Positions 1 to 5,811 of a stretch of DNA of 9,384 nucleotides are shown piece after piece. The stretch's first letter is position 1. Every line of letters begins with the position of its first letter. Position numbers and translations under genes: made by a program. Origin of the DNA: Pseudomonadota bacterium (GTDB lineage Bacteria; Pseudomonadota; Alphaproteobacteria; Rhizobiales; Rhizobiaceae). The notes under the pieces were generated by a model. That model was not told the origin of the DNA. It ran no database searches and saw only the letters and a list, made by a program, of their open reading frames with translations. The stretch covers positions 1 through 9,384 of the forward strand of contig JAEWOP010000227.1 in NCBI GenBank assembly GCA_023399635.1, read 5' to 3'.

Positions 1-36
1 CAAGACCGGTTCCTTAAACCACTCGGACACTCTTCC
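1..36 (-). tRNA. tRNA-Ser, probably anticodon UGA, 5' half only (cut by window edge)
   Basis: Reading the minus strand from 36 to 1 gives the acceptor 5' strand GGAAGAG, positions 8-9 TG, a serine-type D arm with CCGAGTGGTTTAAGG, and the 5' side of an anticodon arm ending CCGGTCTTG at the window edge. This closely matches the start of bacterial class II tRNA-Ser, where the loop reads CTTGAAA with anticodon TGA. Only the first two anticodon bases (TG) are visible, so UGA is inferred from the known continuation. The variable arm, T arm and 3' end lie outside the window. A matching promoter sits directly upstream at 48-76. Confidence 0.88.
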
Positions 37-47
37 AACGGCACGAG

Positions 48-76
48 CGTTTACAGCTTGAGCAGAAGAGCGTCAA
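48..76 (-). promoter_or_regulatory. Sigma70-type promoter of the tRNA-Ser gene
   Basis: On the minus strand a -35 element TTGACG (plus 71-76) and a -10 element TAAACG (plus 48-53) are separated by exactly 17 bases. The tRNA 5' end lies 11 bases beyond the -10 element, which fits a short leader removed by RNase P. The -35 is one base from consensus. This is the clearest housekeeping promoter in the window. Confidence 0.7.
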
Positions 77-123
77 CCGGAGAGCGGCGCAGTGGAGCAG
101 ATGTTCAGGTTCCGCGTAGAGCC

Positions 124-142
124 GGGCGACCTCTTGCCGCCC
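124..142 (-). terminator. GC-rich hairpin after the small secreted-protein gene, possible terminator
   Basis: On the minus strand GGGCGGC (plus 136-142) pairs with GTCGCCC (plus 124-130) around loop AAGAG. This is a 7-bp stem with one G-T wobble. It begins 12 bases after the stop codon of the small exported-protein gene and lies before the tRNA promoter, the expected place for transcription to end. No T-run follows, so it is not a canonical intrinsic terminator. It may only stabilise the 3' end. Confidence 0.3.
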
Positions 143-153
143 CGCCCCGTGCG

Positions 154-510
154 TCAGCAAGCATCTGCGGTGCCAGCCGCCCCCGTTGTGCCCGAAGAGC
201 CGGTGGCTCCCGTGACACCCACGTCAGCCACGCCGGCGCTGCCCGCTGTGCCGGTACCGTGCATCGAGGTTTCAACACCGCAGTTCGACATTGCCGCACC
301 CATTCCGGTCGTGCCGCCGTCAGCGTCCGTTGTGACGCCAGAATTTGTCGAACCGGTTACGCCCGGAAGGTTCGTTGAACTGCCTGTGGCGCCGGCTGTA
401 CCAGATGCTTCGGATGTACCGGTGACTGCCGCTCCCCCAGAGGCCTGCGCAAGTGCACTTGCTGCAAGACCGAAGAATAGAGCTGTCGTCGTCAAAGATC
501 TGCCAAACAT
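154..510 (-). CDS. Small secreted Gly/Thr/Ser/Ala-rich protein, unknown function
   Basis: This encodes a 118-residue protein with a clear Sec signal peptide: start MFGR, a hydrophobic core to about residue 20, and a likely cut after A19-L20-A21. The mature part of about 97 residues is almost entirely G, T, S, A and V. It contains two copies of GATGSS and two cysteines, one in the middle and one as the last residue, which could form a disulfide. There is no aromatic residue after the signal peptide, suggesting an extended or disordered exported chain. The start is well supported: GGAGGA sits 5 bases upstream of the ATG. The gene follows yehW on the same strand after 87 bp, so it could be read from that operon or from its own promoter. 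I recognise no family. A Pro/Val/Ala-rich frame on the opposite strand is considered a shadow because only this strand has the signal peptide and strong ribosome site. Confidence 0.7.
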   Translation of the reverse strand: MFGRSLTTTALFFGLAASALAQASGGAAVTGTSEASGTAGATGSSTNLPGVTGSTNSGVTTDADGGTTGMGAAMSNCGVETSMHGTGTAGSAGVADVGVTGATGSSGTTGAAGTADAC

Positions 511-597
511 CGTATCCTCCGTGGTGTGTGAGGCACTAACGGCGTGACCACGAAATTGTTTCGGGCTGGCGCCTGTGTCACCCGAGGCTTTCTCAGG

Positions 598-1332
598 TCA
601 AGTGCGGGAAAGCGTTCTGCGTTCAAGAGCCGACAGGGCATCATAGATCAGCACCGCAAGGGCGCCGACGATCAGCCCCCCCTGCACCACAAAAGCAAGA
701 TTGTTGGACTGCAGGCCCGCGATGATGACTTCGCCCAGAGTACGGGCGGCGACTGTGGAGCCGATCGTTGCGGTTGCAAGGCTGATCACAGCCGAAAGGC
801 GAATCCCCGAGAGGATGACGGGCAGTGCCAGTGGAAGCTCGATCTGCACCAGCCTTTGAACGCCGGTCATGCCGGTCCCGCGCGACGCTTCGACGACTGC
901 TCGCGGAAGCGTCGTCAGCCCCGTCAACGTGCTTTCGAAGATGGGCAGGAGCCCGTAGAGGAAGAGCGCAATCAGGGTTGGCTTCTCGCCAAAACCGACC
1001 ACGGGTACCGCAAGCGCGAGGACTGCAACGGGTGGGAAGGTTTGGCCGATATTCACCAGGCTGCGTGAGAGCGGCAGGAATTCTGCTCCTATTGGCCGGC
1101 TGACAAGGACTGCCAGGCTCACCGCCACCACGGTGGCAGCCAGAGTTGCGGCAAAGACTGTTGCCAGATGCTGTGTCGTCAACCAAAGCAGGCTGCCTTG
1201 GTTGTAGATCACTGGCGCATCCGGCTGGGCAAGGGGCCGCAACAGCGGCTCCATCAAACCAGGCGCCAGCAGGAATGTCAGAAGCATCGCCAATAGCGTG
1301 CCACGGGAAATATAGGGTAGAAATCGGCTCAT
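598..1332 (-). CDS. yehW: YehW-like small permease of an osmoprotectant-type ABC importer
   Basis: This is a 244-residue inner-membrane permease of the ProW/OpuB class (BPD_transp_1 fold). Hydrophobic segments occur near residues 12-32, 57-77, 94-115, 120-138 and 205-231. The cytoplasmic coupling motif lies at about 146-178, with EASRGTGMT followed by LPLALPVILSGIR, and contacts the ATPase. The length is almost that of E. coli YehW (243). The ATG at 1332 was chosen because it overlaps the yehX stop by four bases (ATGA). A longer reading to 1431 would only add a frame shadowing yehX. It is the last gene of the yehZYXW-type operon and should pair with YehY as a heterodimeric channel. The 87 bp downstream hold only weak hairpins, so read-through into the small secreted-protein gene is possible. 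Confidence 0.92.
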   Translation of the reverse strand: MSRFLPYISRGTLLAMLLTFLLAPGLMEPLLRPLAQPDAPVIYNQGSLLWLTTQHLATVFAATLAATVVAVSLAVLVSRPIGAEFLPLSRSLVNIGQTFPPVAVLALAVPVVGFGEKPTLIALFLYGLLPIFESTLTGLTTLPRAVVEASRGTGMTGVQRLVQIELPLALPVILSGIRLSAVISLATATIGSTVAARTLGEVIIAGLQSNNLAFVVQGGLIVGALAVLIYDALSALERRTLSRT

Positions 1333-2267
1333 GCGGCTCCTCTGGCTCGGGTGAGGAGCGCCTCCAGCGTTACACGCCCTCTCGCCTCGCCGTTGGCCGA
1401 GACCACCGGCGCGGCTTGCCGACCGGACCAAAGCAGTTCGGCCAATGCTTCCTGTTGGGACGCACCATCCTCTATGGCCTGACCTTCTGCTTCTCCGGGT
1501 TCGGCGGCCTCCAGCACCTGCCGCATGGAGAGTAACCGAAACGGGCGCGCGGACGCGCCGATCATCCTTTCCACGAAGCTGTTGGCCGGGCGGCGCACCA
1601 GTTCGTCGGCTGTCCCGTACTGCAGCAGCCGTCCGGCATCCATGACGGCAATCTTGTCGGCCAGGTGGAAGGCTTCGTCCATGTCGTGCGTGACCAGGAT
1701 GACGGTGGTACCGAAGTGCTTCTGTATCGCCAGAAGATCGTCCTGCGCCTTCGCTCGTATGATGGGATCAAGCGCACCGAAAGGTTCGTCCATCAACAGG
1801 ACGTTCGGTTCTGCCGCCAGTGCGCGCGCGACACCCACGCGCTGCTGTTCGCCGCCGGAGAGTTCGTGTGGATAGCGTTGGCCGAACTGGTCTGGATCGA
1901 GCTGAAAGAGAGAAAGCAGCTCCCTCACCTTTCCATCGATCCGTTCTCGATCCCAGCCGACCAGCCGGGGCACCGTCGCGATGTTCTGTACGACCGTCTG
2001 GTGCGGGAAAAGACCGTGTCCCTGGATCGCATAGCCAATCCGGCGTCGTAGCTCGTAGCCGGGGATGGTGCGGTTGTCCTCTCCATCAAGGCGGATGGTT
2101 CCGGCATCCGCTTCAACCAGCCGATTGATCATCCGAAGCAAGGTCGTCTTACCGGATCCGGAGGTGCCGACGATCACGGTGATCGTGCGCGGCTCGATTG
2201 TCAGTGACACGTGGTCCACCACGGCCTTGCCGTCATAGATCTTCGACACACCCTCGATTTCGATCAT
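1329..2267 (-). CDS. yehX: YehX-like ATPase of an osmoprotectant-type ABC importer
   Basis: This is a 312-residue cytoplasmic ABC ATPase driving import through YehY/YehW. All motifs are present: Walker A GTSGSGKT (34-41), Q-loop Gln82 in AIQGHGLFPH, signature LSGGEQQR (136-143), Walker B VLLMDEP (156-162), D-loop GALD (164-167) and switch His194. The C-terminal 70 or so residues resemble a single degenerate CBS-like module (GRVTLEALL near the end), the region that carries sensing in OpuA/ProV-type ATPases. E. coli YehX is 308 residues. The ATG at 2267 overlaps the yehY stop (ATGA), and its GGGAGG site lies inside the yehY end. An upstream extension in the same frame is a yehY shadow. It is the only ATPase in the window, which matters because the divergent ProXW pair has none. 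Confidence 0.95.
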   Translation of the reverse strand: MIEIEGVSKIYDGKAVVDHVSLTIEPRTITVIVGTSGSGKTTLLRMINRLVEADAGTIRLDGEDNRTIPGYELRRRIGYAIQGHGLFPHQTVVQNIATVPRLVGWDRERIDGKVRELLSLFQLDPDQFGQRYPHELSGGEQQRVGVARALAAEPNVLLMDEPFGALDPIIRAKAQDDLLAIQKHFGTTVILVTHDMDEAFHLADKIAVMDAGRLLQYGTADELVRRPANSFVERMIGASARPFRLLSMRQVLEAAEPGEAEGQAIEDGASQQEALAELLWSGRQAAPVVSANGEARGRVTLEALLTRARGAA

Positions 2268-3427
2268 CGGGCATCCCTCCCTGTGGATGGCACGCGGTTC
2301 AGCTCGATCAAGGCATCCAGCACGACCGCGGACACGAATGCGAGAGCGACGGTCGGTAGCGCGCCCAGAAGGACAAGGTCGGTTGCCGTCTGTCCTAGGC
2401 CCTGAAATACGAAGGTGCCGAAGCCGCCGCCACCGATCAAGGCCGCAATGGTGGCCAGCCCGATGTTCTGGACAAGCACGATACGTATTCCTGTCAGTAT
2501 CACGGGAAGCGCCAGCGGAAACTCGACACGCCACAGCCGCTGGGCCGGCGTCATGCCAAGGCCGCGGGCAGCCTGGCGGCTTTCGCGTGGCACACCGTCA
2601 AGGCCTACGACGGTGTTGGCTACCATGGGCAGAAGCGAATAAAGGAAAAGAGCGACAAAGGCCGGAGCTGCGCCGACCCCCCTCACCCCGATGGCATGAG
2701 CACCGGGAATGTTGGCAGCAATCCAGCCGAGCGGCGCGATCAGGATCCCGAAAAGAGCAATCGACGGGATTGTCTGAACGATGTTCAGGACGGTCAGCAC
2801 TGCCGATCGCAGTTTGGGCACGCGTTCACAAAGAATCCCAAGCGGCACACCGACAACCAGAGCGGCTGCGAGAGAGCCGAGGGCCAGAGCAAGATGTCGC
2901 AACGCTTCGCGCCAGAAGACATCGGCGCGCACCGCATACTCTTTGATAAGGGAGAGACCCTCCCACAGGCCCGACAGGAGGATCAGCGCCAAGATGGTGA
3001 TCGTGAGCGCAAGATAGAGAAGACGCAGCCAAGGGCGCGGCCGCATCCGGCTGATGGCGTCGGCAGCAAGCAGGGAGAAGGTGAAGAGCAGCAACCAAAA
3101 GCCGCTGGCCGGTGACACTCGGGCATAGGTATTGCCGGCAGGTGTCAAGAAACTTGAGGCACTGCCAATGACGATGAAGAGGCATACGAGTGCAACTGCG
3201 GATGCCAGAAGTCTCGGAAGGGCTCGCCGCTCCATGATGGCAACCGTCGCTGCAAGCGCTAACGTGGCTAGCAGCGTCCCGCTTGCCCAGGCCGGTAGAG
3301 CATCGAGGATCCCAAACCCCTGACCCTGAACAATGCGATTTGCGCGCACTGTCGCCAAGGGAGAGAACATAGCAAAAGTTGCCAAGAGAACGATCAGCAC
3401 GCCGAGCTTGTCGATGCGATAGGTCAC
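2264..3427 (-). CDS. yehY: YehY-like large permease of an osmoprotectant-type ABC importer
   Basis: This is a 387-residue membrane protein, nearly the length of E. coli YehY (385). Unlike YehW it carries an extra N-terminal membrane region: hydrophobic segments near 7-27, 45-65, 72-95, 107-125 and 134-155. The standard permease domain then covers about 175-370. The ATPase-coupling motif lies at about 282-315, with SRQAARGLGMT and LPLALPVILTGIR. The start is GTG at 3427, with AAGGA 8 bases upstream, and follows yehZ by 60 bp. The gene ends in a 4-bp overlap with yehX. The large N-terminal extension compared with YehW is normal for this family and is not a fusion. Its partners are OsmF/YehZ, YehX and YehW in the same operon. 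Confidence 0.93.
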   Translation of the reverse strand: MTYRIDKLGVLIVLLATFAMFSPLATVRANRIVQGQGFGILDALPAWASGTLLATLALAATVAIMERRALPRLLASAVALVCLFIVIGSASSFLTPAGNTYARVSPASGFWLLLFTFSLLAADAISRMRPRPWLRLLYLALTITILALILLSGLWEGLSLIKEYAVRADVFWREALRHLALALGSLAAALVVGVPLGILCERVPKLRSAVLTVLNIVQTIPSIALFGILIAPLGWIAANIPGAHAIGVRGVGAAPAFVALFLYSLLPMVANTVVGLDGVPRESRQAARGLGMTPAQRLWRVEFPLALPVILTGIRIVLVQNIGLATIAALIGGGGFGTFVFQGLGQTATDLVLLGALPTVALAFVSAVVLDALIELNRVPSTGRDAR

Positions 3428-3487
3428 ACGGCGGTCCTTGCAGAGGCTCCGGCAGCCCGCGTCTCCGGTCTGGCGGAAAATGAGCCG

Positions 3488-4399
3488 TTACTTCAGAAAA
3501 CCGTTCTGCTTCAGGAAGTCCTGCGCAACTGCCTTGGCAGGCTCCCCTCCTACCTGGACGCGTCCATTCAACGCCTGCAGCGCCTCTAGAGACAGCTTTT
3601 CGAAGACGGGCTTCAAGAGGCTCTCGATCTCAGGGTGCTGCTTGAGAACCGCCTCACGAATGATCGGAGCCGGCTGGTAGACCGGCTGAACCCCTTTGTC
3701 GTCCTCCAGAACAACAAGACCTGACGGGGCGATGCCGCCATCAGTTCCATAGACCATCGCAGCGTTGGCGCCATTGGTCTGGTTGGCGGCGGCGGCGATT
3801 GTGGCCGCGGTATCGCCGCCGGAAAGCGTAATCAGCTGATCCGACTTGAGGGTGAACCCATAAGTGGTCTGGAACGCCGGGAGCGCAGCAGCGGAGTTTA
3901 CGAACTCTGATGAAGCCGCCAGGATGATTTCGCCGCCTTCTGCAACATATTTGCCGAACTCAGTGAGCGTTCGCAGGCTATTGTCGTTGGCGACATCCTC
4001 CCGAAGCGCTATCGCCCAGGTGTTGTTGGCAGGAGATGGTGTCAGCCAGACGATCTTGTTGGTCTCATAATCCAACGTTTTTACCTGCTGATAGGCATCG
4101 GAAGCATTCTTCCAGGCAGGATCGTCAGCCTTTTCAAAGAAGAACGCCCCATTGCCCGTGTATTCCGGGTAGATATCGATCTCTCCTGCCATAATGGCGG
4201 CGCGGACAACTGGAGTAGCACCGAGCTGGGTCCGGTCAGTGGTCTCAATGCCGTTTGCCTGCAGCATCTCGAGGATGATGTTGCCGAGAACGCCGCCCTC
4301 CGTATCGATCTTCGACGCAACAACCACTTGCGCGGAAGCCGCGCCGGCCGACAATGCGAGGGCGAGCGCGACGCCGGCAGTTGTCCTTAGAATGTTCAT
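3488..4399 (-). CDS. osmF: OsmF/YehZ-like periplasmic substrate-binding protein
   Basis: This is a 303-residue exported binding protein of the OpuAC/OsmF type; E. coli OsmF is 305. The signal peptide runs to about residue 23 (ASA then QVVVAS). Family hallmarks visible are SKIDTEGGVLGN near the mature N-terminus, GEIDIYPEYTGN, and a C-terminal region ending EKLSLEALQALNGRV. The ATG at 4399 has GGAGGG upstream and yields a clean signal peptide; a further 25 in-frame upstream residues are unlikely to be translated. It is first in the operon, divergent from proX. Quaternary amines such as glycine betaine are the expected ligand class by homology. Work on E. coli reports only low betaine affinity and work on Brucella YehZ argues against high-affinity betaine binding, so the true ligand is open. 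Confidence 0.93.
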   Translation of the reverse strand: MNILRTTAGVALALALSAGAASAQVVVASKIDTEGGVLGNIILEMLQANGIETTDRTQLGATPVVRAAIMAGEIDIYPEYTGNGAFFFEKADDPAWKNASDAYQQVKTLDYETNKIVWLTPSPANNTWAIALREDVANDNSLRTLTEFGKYVAEGGEIILAASSEFVNSAAALPAFQTTYGFTLKSDQLITLSGGDTAATIAAAANQTNGANAAMVYGTDGGIAPSGLVVLEDDKGVQPVYQPAPIIREAVLKQHPEIESLLKPVFEKLSLEALQALNGRVQVGGEPAKAVAQDFLKQNGFLK

Positions 4400-4612
4400 G
4401 AGAATACCCTCCATGCTCGGTCCCCGTCTGACCTGTCTGATCAGCTTTATGCGTTGACACTCAATATGGATCACCCGGCTGCAGAAGAGGAGAGCGGCCG
4501 GATCATTTTCTCACGCCCTCCTCGCGCTTCTCAGACATCGCATTGGCGGAAACGACAAAACGTCCGGCGCAAACGGAACGGTGCGGATGGGCAAGCCTGC
4601 AAAACTCAACGA

Positions 4613-4618
4613 GATAAT
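4613..4618 (+). promoter_or_regulatory. Candidate -10 element of the proX operon
   Basis: GATAAT differs from the TATAAT consensus only at the first base. Transcription would begin near 4625, just before or within the first leader hairpin, leaving a leader of about 90 bases before proX. The sequence at the -35 distance (GGCAAG, 4590-4595) is poor, which would suit an activator-dependent promoter or mean the call is wrong. Confidence 0.35.
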
Positions 4619-4622
4619 AAAG

Positions 4623-4695
4623 GGGTGCGAGAACACCCGCAAGTTTCTACCCGGCGTGGAGGAACGCCGGTGAAATGTCACCAACCGGTGGACAT
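4623..4695 (+). promoter_or_regulatory. Three tandem hairpins in the proX 5' leader
   Basis: Hairpin 1: GGGTG (4623-4627) pairs with CACCC (4634-4638) around a six-base loop. Hairpin 2: CCGGCGT (4651-4657) pairs perfectly with ACGCCGG (4664-4670), and its loop is exactly GGAGGA, an ideal Shine-Dalgarno sequence. Hairpin 3: ATGTC-ACC (4675-4682) pairs with GGT-GACAT (4687-4695, one bulged G) around AACC. The structures end about 6 bases before the AGGGGAA ribosome site of proX. Together they could control proX translation or mRNA stability. No known riboswitch class was recognised, and no T-run follows any stem. Confidence 0.45.
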
Positions 4696-4720
4696 CAAAC
4701 CAGGGGAACGTCATCGATGA
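4670..4720 (+). CDS. Possible 16-residue leader peptide coupled to proX
   Basis: A GTG at 4670 is preceded, 6 bases upstream, by GGAGGA (4658-4663), the best ribosome site near proX. The frame reads MKCHQPVDIKPGERHR with GTG as fMet and stops at TGA 4718-4720. That stop overlaps the proX ATG (4717-4719) as ATGA, the same junction type as yehY/yehX and yehX/yehW. The ribosome site is in the loop of a perfect 7-bp hairpin and the GTG begins at its last base, so structure could gate it. The peptide has no recognisable run of a regulatory amino acid. It could be chance: GTG is a weak start and the ORF is short. Confidence 0.35.
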   Translation: MKCHQPVDIKPGERHR

Positions 4721-5718
4721 ATAGACTACTTGCCTCTACCTGCCTCGCCTTTGGCCTTTCGACCCTCGGAGCAACAGTCGCTGCGGCAGAATGCGGAGAC
4801 GTCACGATCGCCAGCATGAACTGGCAAAGCGCCGAAGTACTTGCCGCACTTGACCAGTTCATCCTCAACGAAGGTTTTGGCTGTAACGCCGAGATTATCG
4901 TCGGAGACACCGTTCCGACTCTCACGTCCATGGTCGAGAAAGGGGAGCCCGATCTTGCTCCCGAAGGCTGGATCGACCTTCTCCCGGAGGTCGTCGGGCG
5001 GGGCGTCGCGGACGGCAAGCTCGTTGGCGCGGCCGTTGCACTTTCTGACGGCGCCGTACAGGGCTGGTGGATCCCGAAATACATCGCTGATGCAAATCCG
5101 GACGTCAAGACGATCGAGGACGCGCTGAAGCACCCTGAACTGTTCCCGGATCCCGAAGACCCGTCGAAGGGTGCCATCCATAATGGTCCAGCCGGCTGGG
5201 GCGGCACCGTCGCCACGGCACAGCTCTACAAAGCCTATGCTGCCGCGGAAGCGGGCTTCACGCTCGTCGATACCGGCTCATCTGCCGGCCTGGATGGTTC
5301 GATTGCCAAAGCCTATGAAGGCCAGAAAGGCTGGGCCGGCTACTACTGGGCACCAACGGCGTTGCTCGGCAAGTATGAGATGGTGAAGCTCGAACACGGC
5401 GTTCCCTACGACGAGGCCGAGTGGAAACGGTGCAACACGGTTGCAGATTGCCCCGACCCGAAGAAGAACGACTGGCCAAAAGACACCGTCCAGACGATGC
5501 TGACAGCAGGTTTTGCGGAGCGGGCAGGCCCGGAGGTCATGGATTACCTGAACAAGCGCGCCTGGAGCAACGCGACGGTCAATGCACTCATGGCCTGGAT
5601 GACGAATAATCAGGCCACCGGTGAGGACGGTGCCCGTCACTTCCTGCAGGAAAACGAGGATATCTGGACGACGTGGGTCTCACCCGAGGCTGCTGAGAAG
5701 ATCAAGTCAGCACTCTGA
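4717..5718 (+). CDS. proX: ProX-like glycine betaine/proline/choline-type substrate-binding protein
   Basis: This is a 333-residue periplasmic binding protein of the ProX/OpuAC family for quaternary amines. The signal peptide spans residues 1-24 (AAA then ECGDV). The mature protein is rich in the aromatics such proteins use to cage a trimethylammonium group: MNWQSAEV, EGWIDLL, QGWWIPKY, GWAGYYWAP. Four mature cysteines (ECGD, FGCNAE, and a close pair in KRCNTVADC) could make two disulfides. ATG 4717 was chosen over the in-frame ATG 4675 because it directly precedes the signal peptide and has AGGGGAA upstream, whereas 4675 adds a non-signal-like extension. It is unrelated in detail to OsmF across the divergent region, so it is a second system and not a duplication. 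It is followed by proW after 93 bp. The ligand is inferred from family only. Confidence 0.9.
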   Translation: MNRLLASTCLAFGLSTLGATVAAAECGDVTIASMNWQSAEVLAALDQFILNEGFGCNAEIIVGDTVPTLTSMVEKGEPDLAPEGWIDLLPEVVGRGVADGKLVGAAVALSDGAVQGWWIPKYIADANPDVKTIEDALKHPELFPDPEDPSKGAIHNGPAGWGGTVATAQLYKAYAAAEAGFTLVDTGSSAGLDGSIAKAYEGQKGWAGYYWAPTALLGKYEMVKLEHGVPYDEAEWKRCNTVADCPDPKKNDWPKDTVQTMLTAGFAERAGPEVMDYLNKRAWSNATVNALMAWMTNNQATGEDGARHFLQENEDIWTTWVSPEAAEKIKSAL

Positions 5719-5728
5719 GGGGCGAGTT

Positions 5729-5785
5729 GCTGGCGGCCCTCGTGGTCGCCAGCCAATTTTCACGACGCCGGTCTTCCGGTCGTCG
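5729..5785 (+). promoter_or_regulatory. Two hairpins between proX and proW
   Basis: Hairpin A: GCTGGCGGCC (5729-5738) pairs with GGTCGCCAGC (5744-5753) around loop CTCGT, a 10-bp stem with one wobble, followed closely by AATTTT. It starts 10 bases after the proX stop. Hairpin B: CGACGCCGG (5763-5771) pairs with CCGG-CGTCG (5776-5785, one bulged T) around TCTT. Such stems after a binding-protein gene often protect its mRNA or partly stop transcription, giving more binding protein than permease. Hairpin A with its short T-run could be a weak terminator. Confidence 0.5.
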
Positions 5786-5811
5786 TCCACTCATTCTCCG
5801 GAGATTTACAG

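Larger units (their letters stand above)
4400..4716. promoter_or_regulatory. Divergent control region between osmF/yehZ and proX
   Basis: These 317 bases separate the start codons of the two importer operons and must hold both promoters. On the proX side I see GATAAT, three hairpins and a short coupled ORF, each listed separately. On the osmF side there is no convincing -35/-10 pair; CATAAA (plus 4446-4451, minus strand) is a possible -10 without a good -35. A TTGACA at 4454-4459 on the plus strand has no -10 at the right distance. The 8-bp palindrome CTGATCAG (4437-4444) and further GATCA copies at 4469 and 4501 are spaced 30 and 32 bases apart, roughly three helical turns, and could be operator sites. 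I found no EcfG-type GGAAC-N16/17-GTT motif on either strand here. Confidence 0.6.

Noticed and set aside
92..547. Plus-strand 151-codon frame, Pro/Val/Ala-rich
   Set aside because: It is antisense to the small exported-protein gene. Its composition is what the complement of Gly/Thr/Ser/Ala codons would give, and the minus strand has the signal peptide and the better ribosome site.
551..563. Small hairpin CGAAA-TTG-TTTCG after yehW as a terminator
   Set aside because: A 5-bp AT-rich stem with a triloop and no T-run is too weak to call a terminator.
4454..4459. Perfect -35 hexamer TTGACA on the plus strand
   Set aside because: At 16-18 bases downstream there is only GC-rich sequence (GGCTGC) with no -10 element.
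4471..4506. 11-codon minus-strand leader ORF upstream of osmF with GGAGGG before its ATG
   Set aside because: It ends 72 bases before the osmF start with no coupling, the ribosome site is about 10 bases away, and nothing else supports it.
4675..4716. Upstream in-frame ATG of proX (14 extra residues)
   Set aside because: The added residues are polar and precede a complete signal peptide. ATG 4717 has its own AGGGGAA site and the ATGA junction.
4729..4743. Possible lipoprotein cysteine at residue 9 of ProX (LASTC)
   Set aside because: Thr precedes Cys, which does not fit a lipobox, and it lies too early inside the hydrophobic core. A normal signal-peptidase I site follows at residue 24.
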